A stretch of DNA of 64,000 nt, from assembly GCF_900111905.1 (NCBI RefSeq), contig NZ_FOKM01000006.1:1-64000 (forward strand), in the 5' to 3' direction. Below are positions 26,840 through 35,408 of the stretch, piece by piece (positions within the stretch are counted from its first letter, which is position 1; every line of letters starts with the position of its first letter). Origin of the DNA: Rhizobium sp. NFR07 (GTDB taxonomy: Bacteria; Pseudomonadota; Alphaproteobacteria; Rhizobiales; Rhizobiaceae). Both the position numbers and the translations under genes were made by a program. The notes under the pieces were generated by a model. That model saw nothing but the letters and a program-made list of their open reading frames with translations, had not been told where the DNA came from and did no database searches.

Positions 26840-27270
26840 GCCGTCATCTCCGTCATTGCACGCAGGGCGAGGCGATAGCCATAGGCGCCGAAACCCGCCA
26901 TCACTGCCGTCGCGGTCCTGGAGACCAGCGACTTGTGATAGATTTCCTCGCGCTGATGGACGTTCGAGATATGCAACTCGATCTTGGGGCCGTTGAAGGT
27001 CTTCAAAGCGTCGAGAATGGCGATCGAGGTAAACGTATAGGCGGCCGGGTTGATGATGATGCCGGCCGCCTCCTGGCGGGCCGCATGGATGGATTCGATG
27101 ATTTCACCCTCGAAATTCGACTGGCGGAAATCGATCGCCACTCCGAGTTCGGCTGCATCGGCCTTGAGCCAGCCATGGATCTCTTCAAGCGACGTGCTGC
27201 CGTAAATCTCCGGCTCACGTTGGCCCAGAAGATTGAGGTTCGGTCCGTTCAAAATGAAAATTGTGCGCAT
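26836..27270 (-). CDS. aroQ: Type II 3-dehydroquinate dehydratase-like protein with altered active site
   Basis: A 144-residue flavodoxin-like AroQ homologue. ILNGPNLNLLGQREPEIYG, NPAAYTFTS and ELHISNVHQREE align without gaps to characterised AroQ. Arg18, Tyr23, Asn74, Glu98 and His100 of the active site are present, but the substrate-binding His (81 in Mycobacterium numbering) is Phe80 and Arg112 is Tyr111. The proton-transfer Tyr and His are kept. It may still dehydrate 3-dehydroquinate, or it may act on a related substrate lacking the groups that His and Arg contact. First enzyme gene after the binding protein. Confidence 0.88.
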   Translation of the reverse strand: MRTIFILNGPNLNLLGQREPEIYGSTSLEEIHGWLKADAAELGVAIDFRQSNFEGEIIESIHAARQEAAGIIINPAAYTFTSIAILDALKTFNGPKIELHISNVHQREEIYHKSLVSRTATAVMAGFGAYGYRLALRAMTEMTA

Positions 27271-27362
27271 GTCCGTACATCCTGCTGCTGATCGAAGGCG
27301 CGGCTCACCAGCCGTGGCCGCGCCCCGGTTTCGTCATGCTGTCTGCAGAAGTGTCGCGAACG

Positions 27363-28196
27363 TTATTCTACGGTGAAGGGAACGCCTTCGAGCTTCTCCG
27401 GGAAGTTCGGAAGCTTGTCTTCGCCGAGCCATTTCTTGTTGATCGCCTCGAGGCGGCCATCAGCCTTGATCTTGTCGATGAACTGGTTGAGCCAGGCGTT
27501 GATTTCGCTGTCGCCCAGCTTGGTGGTGACGCCCATCCACTGTTCGTTGAAGACCAGCTTCTGCTCGAAGTCGTTGCCCGGCGCCGCCTTGTCGAGATTG
27601 ATCTTGTAGGTGGTGTTGCCACCGATCGCATCGACCTGGCCGGAAACCAGCGCCTGCATGTTGGAGCTGTCGTCGTCGAAACGGCGGATGTTCGGCACAT
27701 CACCGAGCAGCGTGGTGATCGACTTGTCCTGTGCTGCGCCGCGCGGCACGCCGATACGCAGGTCCTTGGCGTCCTCGATCTTCTCGATATTGTTCTTGGT
27801 GCTGGAGAGAAGAATGATCTTCAGTCCGGCATAGGGCTTGGAGAACTGAACCGCCTTGGCGCGATCCGGATACATGCCCATCACCGCCATCTGCAGATCG
27901 ACCTTGCCGGTCAGGAGGTTCGGGATGCGGGCAGAAACGGCATTCGGTACGAATTCGACCTTTACTCCCATTTCCTCGCCGATCAGCTTGGCCACATCGA
28001 CGTCGTAACCGATGTTCTGGCCGCTGGCGTCGATGGAGCCCCAGGGAGCCTGCTCGCCCATGACGCCAATACGAATGACGCCGGCGCTCTTGATTTTTTC
28101 CAGTGTCTGCGCCTGCACGGCCGTGCTTGCGAGCGCCATGCTGACGCCTGCGACGAGAGTGAACGCAATGCTGCGAAGTGAGAATTTGCCTGCCAT
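27363..28196 (-). CDS. Family 3 periplasmic solute-binding protein
   Basis: A 277-residue amino-acid-type binding protein with a Sec signal (SIAFTLVAGVSMALASTAVQAQ). IGVMGEQAPWGSIDASGQNIGYDVDVAKLI is the family 3 motif and YPDRAKAVQFSKPY includes the Arg that usually holds a carboxylate. First gene of the 28196-18256 operon, so the ligand is probably the substrate of the following enzymes and carries a carboxylate. ATG 28196 is preferred over 28211 because the signal begins there. Confidence 0.92.
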   Translation of the reverse strand: MAGKFSLRSIAFTLVAGVSMALASTAVQAQTLEKIKSAGVIRIGVMGEQAPWGSIDASGQNIGYDVDVAKLIGEEMGVKVEFVPNAVSARIPNLLTGKVDLQMAVMGMYPDRAKAVQFSKPYAGLKIILLSSTKNNIEKIEDAKDLRIGVPRGAAQDKSITTLLGDVPNIRRFDDDSSNMQALVSGQVDAIGGNTTYKINLDKAAPGNDFEQKLVFNEQWMGVTTKLGDSEINAWLNQFIDKIKADGRLEAINKKWLGEDKLPNFPEKLEGVPFTVE

Positions 28197-28287
28197 GATT
28201 GTCCTCCTCAAAGGGTTGTATGCTGTCGTTATGCCTGGCCGACGAACTCCTCTTCGCCGACCTAACGCAGGTACCCGCGTTTCAGTT

Positions 28288-28303
28288 AACCAACCGGTTG
28301 GTT
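28288..28303. promoter_or_regulatory. Perfect 16-bp palindrome, TetR operator candidate
   Basis: AACCAACCGGTTGGTT is perfectly self-complementary and lies between the divergent binding-protein gene (28196) and tetR (28410). Length and symmetry fit a TetR-family site. It probably controls both the ten-gene operon and the regulator. Confidence 0.7.
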
Positions 28304-28409
28304 GATGTCAATCCGCGTGCTATGCTTCACGCGGACCTATCAGTTAAACTTCAAGCCGCCGCCTTTGCCCGTCGCCATCGCGAATCGGGAACGGCATCGG
28401 GGAAACCAC

Positions 28410-29099
28410 ATGGCGAATACCAAGACGACGTCCGCACAAACCGCCCTGGATCCGGGTCAACGCTCGCCTGAACGGCGCAAACGTTCGCTGCTCGATTCGG
28501 CGATCCTGGAATTTTCGACCTATGGGATTGGCGGCGCCCGGGTTGATCGCATCGCCCAGCGCGCGCGAACCAACAAAGCGATGGTCTACCACTATTTCGG
28601 CAGCAAGGAGGATCTCTACCTTGCCGCCATGGAAGACCTCTACTCGGGCATCCGCGAGGCCGAAGAGCGGCTGGACCTCGATCCGGCTGATCCCGTCGGC
28701 GCGATGAAGGCGCTGATCTCCTTCACCTTCCGATATTACATCGACAATCCCGCCTTCATCCGAATGATCAATACCGAAAACCTGCACGGCGCCGTCCACC
28801 TTCAGGCGGCAACCGGCAACATGGCGGGTCTCAACAGCTCGATCGTCAACAAGGTTTCGAAGATCGTCGAAAGTGGCGTCGCCCAAGGCATCTTTCGCCG
28901 GGTAGATCCGCTCGATCTCTACATCTCCATCTCGGCGCTCGGCTTCACCTATGTCTCCAACCGCCATACGCTGAAGATCCTGTTCGGACGCGAACTGCTG
29001 GCCGAGGACGCCGTCGAAGCTCGTCTCTCGACGATAACGGAGATGATCATGCGGTATCTGGCGGCGGACGGACATCATCACCTCGCCATCGACCGGTAA
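28410..29099 (+). CDS. TetR-family repressor, copy A
   Basis: A 229-residue TetR regulator: helix-turn-helix in RVDRIAQRARTNKAMVYHYFGSKEDLY (about residues 45-72), and a C-terminal domain with FIRMINTENLHGAVH. It is paralogous to the TetR at 48418, which also faces a quiC operon. Start at 28410 follows GGGGAAACC; upstream in-frame codons would run through the operator. Its 3' end overlaps the convergent epimerase gene by 22 bp. Confidence 0.9.
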   Translation: MANTKTTSAQTALDPGQRSPERRKRSLLDSAILEFSTYGIGGARVDRIAQRARTNKAMVYHYFGSKEDLYLAAMEDLYSGIREAEERLDLDPADPVGAMKALISFTFRYYIDNPAFIRMINTENLHGAVHLQAATGNMAGLNSSIVNKVSKIVESGVAQGIFRRVDPLDLYISISALGFTYVSNRHTLKILFGRELLAEDAVEARLSTITEMIMRYLAADGHHHLAIDR

Positions 29100-29977
29100 T
29101 GGGCAACCGTCCGCGAAATGCCTTCGCGAAGCGGCGTGAACGGAATCGCACCGAGCAGGGATTGATTGTCGGTTGCGGCAATGTCCGGCGCCATCGGCAC
29201 CGGCGCCCCCTCGAAATCGATCCTTGCGCCCGGCACCTCGTCTGCGATGGCCGCAATCACATCGGGCAGGTCCTCGCGCGATCCGCCAAGCGAAAAGGCG
29301 TGCGCGCCCTCGAACGGCATGGTCGCGGCGGCGGTGAACGCCGCAGCGACGTCGGCAACGAAGACCATGTCCTGAGGGCCTGAATAGCCGATCGTATAGG
29401 CATTCCCCAGCACCGCCTCGCGGCAGGCGAGTGTCGGTCCCGCCGTGAGACCGCTTTCACGCCCCGGCCCGTAGACCACGGTGGGGCGCAGGCCCACGCT
29501 GGCAATACCCGCATCATGCCAATAGGCCCGGGCGCTTCCCTCGCAGGCGAGCTTGAATGCACCATATTGCGTGACCGGATGGGGCGTCACCCCATCGTCC
29601 GGACCGAAAACGGCGGCGCTGCTGGCATAGGCGACGCGCGCTATCCGGTTCGCCTTGGCAGCCTCGAAGACATTCAGCGTGCCGATCAGGTTGACCGTTG
29701 CGCCGAGAACGGGATCGGCCTTGCAGGCCGGGGTGAGCAATGCGGCAAGATGGATGATTCCCGCGCAGTCGCGCGCCGCCTCGGTTACCGCGGCGCCATC
29801 GGCAATGTCGCCCTGAAACCACTCCACGCCGTCGGCCTCCTCCCCAGCGATTTCACGCAGGATGCGGCGATCCGTCGTCCGGTCGAAGATGCGGACGTCG
29901 CACCCCTTCGCCCTCAGGGACTTCAGGATCCATCCGCCCAGGAAGCCCGCACCACCCGTGACCAATATCCGCGTCAT
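29078..29977 (-). CDS. NAD-dependent epimerase/dehydratase family protein
   Basis: A 299-residue extended short-chain dehydrogenase with ILVTGGAGFLGGWILKSL at the N-terminus and a YGAFKLACE (Tyr-x3-Lys) active site near residue 140. Similar to uronate and erythronate dehydrogenases. Overlaps the preceding gene by 4 bp (ATGA). Substrate unknown, probably a sugar acid or polyol. Confidence 0.87.
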   Translation of the reverse strand: MTRILVTGGAGFLGGWILKSLRAKGCDVRIFDRTTDRRILREIAGEEADGVEWFQGDIADGAAVTEAARDCAGIIHLAALLTPACKADPVLGATVNLIGTLNVFEAAKANRIARVAYASSAAVFGPDDGVTPHPVTQYGAFKLACEGSARAYWHDAGIASVGLRPTVVYGPGRESGLTAGPTLACREAVLGNAYTIGYSGPQDMVFVADVAAAFTAAATMPFEGAHAFSLGGSREDLPDVIAAIADEVPGARIDFEGAPVPMAPDIAATDNQSLLGAIPFTPLREGISRTVAHYRSMAR

Positions 29978-30672
29978 TGGGCTTCCCTCATGTCTTCCGC
30001 CGTCAGCGAAAACGCGGTTTCATAGATATTGGTGACGGGGCCGGAGAGGATCCCGCTGCCGACTGCCAGTCTCTCGACTTCCGGCAGCGCCGAGTGCAAG
30101 CCGGGGCTTGACGATCCTTCGATCAGGATCACGACGTCGAAGCCGCTCTCGCTCATCTGCTGGCGCAGTTCCGTTTCTCGCGTGCGAACGCTCGATACCT
30201 CGTTCCGCGAAATACCGATATGGACGCAGGAAACACCGCGTACAGCCAGAAGGCTTTCGGCCAACGCCTGCCCTCCGGCCTTCAGTTTTCCTTCCCCATC
30301 ATCGCCGGCAAGATCGAAACGAATCGTCGCCATGCTGCCACCGTCGCCATTGCCCGCAGAGGCGATCCGCTCGCAGGCAACACGCAGAAAATTGCGGAAG
30401 CTCGGGGCCACCGATGCGGTCCATGGCGTCGGGCTGTTGAGCCGCTCGAGATAGGCGGGCGAACGGAAGGTCTCAACATTCTCTCCGGCATAGACCGTGC
30501 CGAAAACATAACGGGACGCACCCGGAGCCTGCAGCCGCTTGCCGGTGGTAAAGCCCGGTATCGACAGGCGTTCCGGCATGTGCTCGCGCGTGTGCCACTC
30601 GATATATTCGCTTTCGGCCCCTTCCTCGATGTCATGCCACATCGCCAGAAAGGCTGATCCTTTCAGTCCCAT
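29974..30672 (-). CDS. Dimeric alpha-beta barrel protein (EthD/DUF4286-like)
   Basis: A 232-residue protein without a known enzymatic motif. The first half, with AMWHDIEEGAESEYIEWHTREHMPERLSIPGF, resembles DUF4286/EthD-like ferredoxin-fold proteins that often accompany catabolic dehydrogenases. The second half may be a repeat of the same fold. Coupled to the epimerase gene downstream and divergent from the SDR operon. Confidence 0.7.
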   Translation of the reverse strand: MGLKGSAFLAMWHDIEEGAESEYIEWHTREHMPERLSIPGFTTGKRLQAPGASRYVFGTVYAGENVETFRSPAYLERLNSPTPWTASVAPSFRNFLRVACERIASAGNGDGGSMATIRFDLAGDDGEGKLKAGGQALAESLLAVRGVSCVHIGISRNEVSSVRTRETELRQQMSESGFDVVILIEGSSSPGLHSALPEVERLAVGSGILSGPVTNIYETAFSLTAEDMREAQ

Positions 30673-30712
30673 TCCTATCCTCCCTTCCTGCCTGGACGCG
30701 CATCCTCATACG

Positions 30713-30778
30713 CTTGACAAGCAGGTCATTTCCAACTCATGTAGCCTACTAGAATGTTAGTATGTGCCAAATGTCAAG
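30713..30778. promoter_or_regulatory. Divergent promoters with TACTA-N6-TAGTA operator
   Basis: CTTGAC at 30713-30718 (plus) and its counterpart at 30773-30778 (minus) face each other. Between them TACTA-N6-TAGTA (30747-30762) is a perfect inverted repeat overlapping the predicted -10 of the minus promoter. The symmetry suits a GntR/FCD regulator such as the one encoded at 32545. Confidence 0.45.
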
Positions 30779-30868
30779 CGCAGCCAACCAGCTTAACGGA
30801 TGCGTGAAGACGGCAGGCAGAAGCCGAGACCCGTGAGGACGGGCTCGAACGTCAGGGAGGAATGACAC

Positions 30869-31609
30869 ATGGCGGACCAGGAAACTTCACGCGTAGCGAT
30901 CGTAACCGGCGGCGCCGGCGGGCTGGGCTATCCCATTGCCGCTCGACTGGCCGCAAAAGGCCACAAGGTTGCCCTTTGGGATATCAATCGCGAACGGGTC
31001 GAAGAGGCCGCCGCCAAACTGCCCGGCGCAAGGGGATATGTCGTCGACGTCATGGACCCTGCAGCGGTCGACGCGGCAACCAGGAAGGTGGTTTCGGAGA
31101 TGGGACCGCTCGGCATCCTCGTGACCAGCGCCGGCCATAACGGACCGCTGGAAAAATTCGAAAACTACCCGCTCGACGGCTGGCGTTTCGTGATGTCGCT
31201 CAATCTCGACGCGGTTTTCTACTGCTGCCAGGCCGCGGTGCGCGAGATGCTGAAGACTGGTTATGGCCGTATCGTCAACATCGCCTCGATCGCCGGCAAG
31301 GAAGGCAATCCCAACGCCGTTGCTTATTCCGCCTCCAAGGCGGGCGTGATCGGCCTTACCAAGTCGATCGGCAAGGAACTGGCGACCACGCAGATCCGGG
31401 TCAATTGCGTGACCCCGGCAGCGATCGAAACCGAGATGATGAACCAGCTCACACCGGAGTTCAAAGCCTATGTTACGGCGAAAATCCCCGTCGGCAGGCT
31501 CGGCGAGGCTGATGAGGTCGCAGCGCTGGTGAACTGGCTCGCCTCCGAAGAATGCTCGTTTTCCACAGGAGCCGTCTTCGACGTCTCCGGCGGCCGCGCG
31601 ACCTATTGA
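30869..31609 (+). CDS. Short-chain dehydrogenase/reductase
   Basis: A 246-residue classical SDR: cofactor motif VTGGAGGLGYPIA at residues about 12-24, NIASIAGKEG with the catalytic Ser, and YSASKAG with Tyr and Lys near residue 152. GGGAGGAA precedes the ATG. First gene of an operon with a TIM-barrel isomerase and GntR regulator, suggesting oxidation of a sugar or polyol hydroxyl. Confidence 0.92.
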   Translation: MADQETSRVAIVTGGAGGLGYPIAARLAAKGHKVALWDINRERVEEAAAKLPGARGYVVDVMDPAAVDAATRKVVSEMGPLGILVTSAGHNGPLEKFENYPLDGWRFVMSLNLDAVFYCCQAAVREMLKTGYGRIVNIASIAGKEGNPNAVAYSASKAGVIGLTKSIGKELATTQIRVNCVTPAAIETEMMNQLTPEFKAYVTAKIPVGRLGEADEVAALVNWLASEECSFSTGAVFDVSGGRATY

Positions 31610-31619
31610 GGTTTTGGCC

Positions 31620-32438
31620 ATGTATCAGAACCATCCCCTTTCGCTTGCCTATCTGACGGTATTCGGCTGCCCGCCGGTCGAGAACGTCAAGGTTGCTGCC
31701 GCTTGCGGTTACGACATGGCGAGCCTGCGGCTCGTCGCTCCGCACGGCCTCGAGCTTGCCCATCCGATCGTCGGCAACTCTGCCCTCATCCGGGAGATCC
31801 TCTCGGTTGCCGCAGATACCGGCATATCCTTCTACGACGGGGAAGTATTCACGTTGCTTCCGGAAACCGACGTCGAGACCTGGCTGCCGATCATCGAGAC
31901 CGCCGGTGAATTTCGAATGCCGGTAATGCAGATCACCTGCGAGGATACTGATCTTTCTCGCGCGGGCGACAAGCTCGGCCGCATAGCCGACGCCGCGGCG
32001 CAACACGACATCAAAATGGCCATAGAATTCATGCGCTGGCGATCCACCGCGACGATCCACGATGCCGCCCGTCTTGCCGCCGCTTCCGGGCGCGGCAATG
32101 TCGGCCTGCTGATCGACGCGTTGCATCTATCCCGGTCCGGAGGAAGCCCCGCCGACGTTGCGGCCCTGCCGGAAGGCCTCGCCGTCTATCTTCAGCTCTG
32201 CGACGCTCCCGCGCAGCAACCGACCGACAATGCAGGCTGCATCGCGGAAGCGAGAACGGCGCGTATGTTCCCCGGCGAGGGCGAACTATGGCTGAAGGAA
32301 CTGATGGCTGCCCTGCCCTCGGATGTTGTGATCAGTGTCGAGACGCCTCACAAGGGTGATTCGGCATTGAGTTTTACCGAGCGGGCTGAAAAGGGAATGG
32401 CGACAGCACGCCGCTTCCTGGACAATCTGGCGAGTTGA
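31620..32438 (+). CDS. Sugar phosphate isomerase/epimerase-type TIM barrel, paralogue 2
   Basis: A 272-residue barrel with the conserved positions IEFMRW, IDALHLSR, LQLCDAP and VETPHKG. ATG 31620 is preferred over TTG 31614. It begins 11 bp after the SDR gene. Family known for inosose and dehydroshikimate dehydratases and keto-sugar isomerases; exact reaction unknown. Confidence 0.85.
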   Translation: MYQNHPLSLAYLTVFGCPPVENVKVAAACGYDMASLRLVAPHGLELAHPIVGNSALIREILSVAADTGISFYDGEVFTLLPETDVETWLPIIETAGEFRMPVMQITCEDTDLSRAGDKLGRIADAAAQHDIKMAIEFMRWRSTATIHDAARLAAASGRGNVGLLIDALHLSRSGGSPADVAALPEGLAVYLQLCDAPAQQPTDNAGCIAEARTARMFPGEGELWLKELMAALPSDVVISVETPHKGDSALSFTERAEKGMATARRFLDNLAS

Positions 32439-32544
32439 CCAATGCACGCCGGGCGTGTTGGTTAGCGCCCGGCGCCCGCGTGGAAAATTGATCTGCGGGA
32501 CGGGCGCACGTTCCCGGTCTAGGTCGGGCTGGAAGGGCATGAAA

Positions 32545-33258
32545 ATGGATTCAAGACCAAGATCTTCGCTGGGTGCCCGCGTGACCGAGCGACTCCGCCG
32601 GGCGATCATCGACGGCGAACTCGAACTCGGCGACGCCCTGTCGGAGGACAAGCTCGCCACGACGCTCGGCGTCAGCCGCAGTCCGGTGAAGGAAGCGATT
32701 GCGACGCTCGAACAGCAGGGACTGATCGACGTGCGGCCGCAGCGCGGCAGCTTCGTCTTCCTGCCGACGCGGGAGGACACCCAGAACCTCTGCGAGTTCC
32801 GCAAGACCGTCGAGCTCGAGGCGTTGCGTCTGGCCATGGAGCGCAAGCGGGAAGAAACGCTCAGCGCCATGCGCGCGGCGGCCGAAGACATGCTTGTCGC
32901 CTTCGAGGCCGGCGACAATCTGGGCAGCGCGCGCGCCGACGATCGGTTTCACGACGCCTCCCTGGACAACTGCGGCAACCCTTATCTCGTCAATGCCTAC
33001 CGCCTCGTATCCAGCAAGGTTGCGGCCCTTCGCTCTCACCGCTCGACCCTTCCGAGCCGCGACAAGGCGAGCGCCGAACACCTGGCCATCGTGAAACTGC
33101 TGGAAGCCGATCGTATCGCCGAAGCGCTGGACTATCTCGGCACTCACATCCTGATGATGGCGGAGCGATACGGCCTCGATGAAGGCCCCGCGAGGGTGAC
33201 GGGAGGCCGTGCGGCGCGCAGCGCAAAACTGGATCACATCGGCCCGCTTCTGGACTAG
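32545..33258 (+). CDS. GntR-family regulator (FadR/FCD type), copy 1
   Basis: A 237-residue GntR regulator: winged helix LRRAIIDGELELGDALSEDKLATTLGVSRSPVKEAIATLEQQGLI (about residues 16-60) and an all-helical FCD domain with Asp and His metal-site residues (DDRFHDASLD). GGAAGG at 32531 is correctly spaced for ATG 32545 and too close for ATG 32539. Paralogue of 36495. Its stop overlaps the convergent M24 gene by 4 bp. Confidence 0.88.
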   Translation: MDSRPRSSLGARVTERLRRAIIDGELELGDALSEDKLATTLGVSRSPVKEAIATLEQQGLIDVRPQRGSFVFLPTREDTQNLCEFRKTVELEALRLAMERKREETLSAMRAAAEDMLVAFEAGDNLGSARADDRFHDASLDNCGNPYLVNAYRLVSSKVAALRSHRSTLPSRDKASAEHLAIVKLLEADRIAEALDYLGTHILMMAERYGLDEGPARVTGGRAARSAKLDHIGPLLD

Positions 33259-34451
33259 CGCGAAAACGGCCCGGCCTCGCAGCCGCAGCGGTTCCAGCCG
33301 CGACCGACATCGCCATAGGCCTCGCAGCCCTCGTCCGTCACGGCCACGGTATCCTCCAGCTTGATGAACCCGAGGCGCGGATGCTGCCAGGTGGTTTCAA
33401 TCGACAAAACCATCCCGCTCTCCAGCGGCGTTGACCGGTGCGACGCGGGATATGGAATGGGCCCGTCGTCGAGAAGCCTCGGCGCTTCGTGGGATATCAG
33501 CCCCATACCATGCGCGACGAAGCTCAATCGCCCTTCCCTCTCTTTCGACATCAAGGGGGCAACCGCCGAAAATATGTCTCCACCGATTGCACCGTTGCGA
33601 ATAGGCACTCTCGCGGCCTTCTGGATCCGGTCGATTTCAGCCAGCACGTCCTGAAGCTCCAGCGACGGTTCGCCGACGATCCCCATCCGGCACAGATCGC
33701 CGATATAGCCGCGATAATTGCCGCCTGAATCGAGCGAGATGATATCGCCTGCCGCAAGCCGCTGTTCGGAGGGAGCGCGGTTCAGGCTTTTCCCGGCCGT
33801 GATGAGACAGTATTCAAACAACAAGCCGCGCTCGACTTCCTCACGGCGAAGGATTTCGACGACATCCTGCTTCGTCTGGCCCGGCACGATGCGGGAGAAG
33901 GTCGCCAGCATGGCGTCGACCACCCTCTCGGATGCCTCTCTGAGATCTGCAAGTTCGGTTCCGGTCTTGACTGCGCGCAGGGCCTCAAGCGTCTCGACGC
34001 AGTCCGCAATTGTAGCGTTCGGCAGGTTCGAGCGAAGGACCTCGAACGCGTCCGCAGGCAGGAAACCCAGCTCCGCCCCGATCGAAGACATCTTGGCCCC
34101 AGAGGCGACGAGCGTCTCGATGCAATAGTGCATGGCATCGGTTGAACCGCGTGCTTTCAGCATGAGATTGCCCGGCCACAGGCGATCGAGATCGCGCTCG
34201 TAACCTTCGTTCGGATTGCCGATATAGGCGGCAAGATCGGGACGTCCCCTGACATAGATCAGGATCGGCAGATACCGGCTGAGCCCCGTCGCATCCATGT
34301 AGTCGAACATGAAGAAGCGATAGCCGCCGAGCAGATACTGAATGTTGTGCTTCGAGGAGACGAGCAGCACGTCGAAGTCCTTTTCCTCCATCAACCGGTC
34401 GAGCAATGCGCAGTCGAACGGCGGTGTGAGGTCCGGTTTAAACGCGCTCAT
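33255..34451 (-). CDS. M24-family metallopeptidase (Xaa-Pro dipeptidase/creatinase fold)
   Basis: A 398-residue pita-bread protein. All five metal ligands are recognisable: Asp in LDSGGN, Asp in GDLCRM, His in AHGMGLISHE, Glu in LSIETTW and Glu in IKLEDTV. The N-terminal creatinase-like domain spans about residues 1-150. Members include prolidases, creatinases and dimethylsulfoniopropionate lyases; the catabolic neighbourhood argues for a small amide-like substrate, but this is open. Start overlaps the isomerase gene by 14 bp. Confidence 0.87.
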   Translation of the reverse strand: MSAFKPDLTPPFDCALLDRLMEEKDFDVLLVSSKHNIQYLLGGYRFFMFDYMDATGLSRYLPILIYVRGRPDLAAYIGNPNEGYERDLDRLWPGNLMLKARGSTDAMHYCIETLVASGAKMSSIGAELGFLPADAFEVLRSNLPNATIADCVETLEALRAVKTGTELADLREASERVVDAMLATFSRIVPGQTKQDVVEILRREEVERGLLFEYCLITAGKSLNRAPSEQRLAAGDIISLDSGGNYRGYIGDLCRMGIVGEPSLELQDVLAEIDRIQKAARVPIRNGAIGGDIFSAVAPLMSKEREGRLSFVAHGMGLISHEAPRLLDDGPIPYPASHRSTPLESGMVLSIETTWQHPRLGFIKLEDTVAVTDEGCEAYGDVGRGWNRCGCEAGPFSR

Positions 34452-35283
34452 CGGCCCCTGCCTCCTGTCTTGAGGCATCAATGCCCTCCATGAAATGCCG
34501 GCAGGTCTGCAACGCGTGTCGGCTCCAGGCCGACGGCCCCATCGCAGCAAGCCTTGAATGGCTCGGTATCTCTATGCTGACGATCAGGTCCCGGGGGAGT
34601 GCCTTCACCATGCCCGTGACATCCACGCCACCTTCGCCGGGCAGAAGCCGCTCCTGGCGGGCGGTGAACAACAGCTCTTCCCTCTCCGTCGGTATTCCGG
34701 CAGGCGCATCGCAGATCTGGAAATAGCGCATTCGCCCGGGTTCGATCGCCGCGATATCGGCAAGCGACGTCGCCGAACGGGCCACGTGTATGAGGTCGAT
34801 CAGGAGTTCACCATTTTCCCGCCCCGCATCGGAAACCACGCGCCGTGCCGCGGCAGCGTTGTTGAGCGCCGTCCAGGGTGTGAATTCGAGGTTGACGCTT
34901 AGGCCAAACGGAGCGGCCGCATCGCAAAGAGCCCCGAATGTCTCGGTGAGGCGCTTCTCGTCCGGGTCGTCGCCCGCCACGACGATGGTCTGCGCGCCGA
35001 TCTCGGCCGAAGCTTCCAGCATGGGCAGCCACAGGTCGACGGTGTTGACCCCGTCTATCCGCGCGATTTCGACATCCAGAACGCCGACGCCGGTGTCGGC
35101 GATGCGCCGCATCGTCTCGCGCAGCATGGTCGGATCGTCCATCAGCGGAAAGGCCTGCCCGCCTGCGACCGCCGGCATCATCCGCACGCCGGCCAGATCA
35201 TAGCTGGCCTCGGCCGCCAACTCGATCATCCTCGGCGGACTGACCTCCACCGTCATGTAGGAAAGCGAATAAAGACGGCTCAC
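34438..35283 (-). CDS. Sugar phosphate isomerase/epimerase-type TIM barrel, paralogue 3
   Basis: A 281-residue barrel very similar to the 24957 protein (shared VVAGDDPDE, NLEFTP, IDLIHVARS, FQICDAPAGIP, ERLLPGEG). GTG at 35283 is taken as the start because GGGAGGA lies seven bases upstream and the barrel begins at once (LYSLSYMTV). Operon with the M24 gene; divergent from an MDR dehydrogenase. Confidence 0.85.
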   Translation of the reverse strand: MSRLYSLSYMTVEVSPPRMIELAAEASYDLAGVRMMPAVAGGQAFPLMDDPTMLRETMRRIADTGVGVLDVEIARIDGVNTVDLWLPMLEASAEIGAQTIVVAGDDPDEKRLTETFGALCDAAAPFGLSVNLEFTPWTALNNAAAARRVVSDAGRENGELLIDLIHVARSATSLADIAAIEPGRMRYFQICDAPAGIPTEREELLFTARQERLLPGEGGVDVTGMVKALPRDLIVSIEIPSHSRLAAMGPSAWSRHALQTCRHFMEGIDASRQEAGADERV

Positions 35284-35408
35284 TCCGGTTCCTCCCAAAA
35301 TCGTTCTGCAGACAGACACGCAGCCAATCCCCTCCAGGCAGCGCAGCGACTTGTTGACATACAGTACCTCAGAGAGCAGTTTTGTCCATATTTTTCGAGG
35401 AGGAATAA

